Made by a program: the position numbers and the translations under genes. 7,292 bases of DNA from Syntrophomonadaceae bacterium (GTDB lineage Bacteria; Bacillota; Syntrophomonadia; Syntrophomonadales; Syntrophomonadaceae): the NCBI GenBank assembly GCA_031265005.1, contig JAISDD010000124.1, positions 1-7,292 on the forward strand. Direction: 5' to 3'. Within the stretch, counting starts at the first letter, position 1. Every line of letters begins with the position of its first letter. This document shows positions 6,893 to 7,292 of the stretch, piece by piece. The notes beneath the pieces are model-generated. The model ran no database searches, was not told the origin of the DNA, and was given only the letters and a program-made list of their open reading frames with translations.

Positions 6893-6900
6893 GGAGATGA
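6893..6900 (+). promoter_or_regulatory. Ribosome binding site of degS
   Basis: GGAGATGA precedes two adjacent in-frame initiators, TTG 6905 and ATG 6908, with an in-frame TAA stop at 6902 just before them. Measured from GGAG, the gap is 8 bases to TTG and 11 to ATG. TTG therefore remains a real alternative that would add one residue. Confidence 0.55.
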
Positions 6901-6907
6901 ATAATTG

Positions 6908-7292
6908 ATGAGCAGGGAACAATCTTTAAAAAGAAAAGATTACAGCGCCAATAAACAGGCTTATTTGCTGGACCAGGCCATAGGACAGGTCGTCGATAAG
7001 GTGGAAATGGTGCGTAATGATATTTTTGCCGTGGCGCAGGAATGTGAGCGGCAGTACCAGGAAATGCAAGCGGAGCTGCAAGAGATCGAAAATGAGACGG
7101 TCAGTTTGAAAAATATTCTGGAAGCCGCCGAAAAGAAAGAGCGAGACGCCCGAATGCGGCTGATGGAAGTCAGCAGTAATTTCTATACATATTCGGAAGA
7201 CGATATAAAATCGGCGTATGACGAGGCGCGGTTGATACAAATAGAAGTTTTAGATTATAAACAGCGGGAAGTTTATTTGCTGCGCCGCAAGG
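6908..7292 (+). CDS. degS: DegS-type sensor histidine kinase, N-terminal part
   Basis: These are the first 128 residues of a cytoplasmic two-component sensor kinase of the DegS family, which phosphorylates a DegU-type response regulator and in Bacillus governs exoenzymes, motility and biofilm decisions. No stop is reached before the window ends. There is no transmembrane segment. Residues about 45-128 form a long charged coiled coil. The diagnostic stretch is ARMRLMEVSSNFYTYSEDDIKSAYDEA (81-107), which closely follows the DegS sensor-domain pattern (ARxRLxEVSxNFxxxSEexIxxAYexA), then LIQIEVLDYKQRE and LLRRK. The upstream part, VRNDIFAVAQECERQYQEM, also lines up with B. subtilis DegS as I recall it. 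The HisKA_3 and ATPase domains and any degU partner are beyond the edge. Identification by pattern is strong; whether the full kinase is intact cannot be seen. Confidence 0.9.
   Translation, partial: MSREQSLKRKDYSANKQAYLLDQAIGQVVDKVEMVRNDIFAVAQECERQYQEMQAELQEIENETVSLKNILEAAEKKERDARMRLMEVSSNFYTYSEDDIKSAYDEARLIQIEVLDYKQREVYLLRRK

Noticed and set aside
6926..7240. Antisense frame over the right edge
   Set aside because: The + strand frame from 6908 matches the DegS sensor domain closely, so the antisense frame is a shadow.
1..7292. CRISPR arrays, tRNA/rRNA genes, insertion sequences, phage or toxin-antitoxin/defence modules
   Set aside because: No regularly spaced repeats, transposase motifs, terminal inverted repeats, tRNA cloverleaf or defence-type domains were seen on either strand.

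Overview
The window reads as ordinary chromosomal DNA from a low-to-mid GC Firmicute, probably a Clostridia or Negativicutes type. Three things point that way: strong GGAGGTGA-type ribosome binding sites, a DegS-type sensor kinase at the right edge (a family centred on Firmicutes), and a DUF421/YetF membrane protein. The RND efflux pump with its periplasmic-adaptor-type partner would suit a diderm Firmicute, but monoderm Firmicutes also carry such pumps (B. subtilis SwrC is one), so the envelope type is left open. All genes are on the + strand.

Left part (1-4471): a tightly packed efflux operon. It holds the C-terminal 192 residues of a membrane fusion (adaptor) protein, a complete 1087-residue RND transporter that overlaps it by one base, and a TetR-family regulator that starts 13 bases after the transporter stop. 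The regulator is the last gene here, so it is presumably cotranscribed with the pump it probably controls. It ends in a run of ten G, where slippage would change its C-terminus.

Middle (4472-4787): a 316-base gap with no confident gene. It contains a stop-free + frame (4537-4752) without a proper start, a plausible sigma-A promoter (4637-4665) and a small hairpin (4723-4745) ahead of the next gene.

Right part (4788-7292): three genes separated by gaps of more than 130 bases, so probably separate transcription units. They are a complete UDP-GlcNAc 2-epimerase (wecB/mnaA), which makes UDP-ManNAc for surface polysaccharide; a complete DUF421/YetF-family membrane protein; and the first 128 residues of a DegS-type sensor histidine kinase, which runs off the window. 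A perfect AT-only dyad lies upstream of degS.

I did not find an undescribed multi-gene system. The most checkable oddities are the G10 tract in the TetR gene, the unexplained open frame before wecB, and the Ser in place of the usual TM10 Lys in the RND pump.
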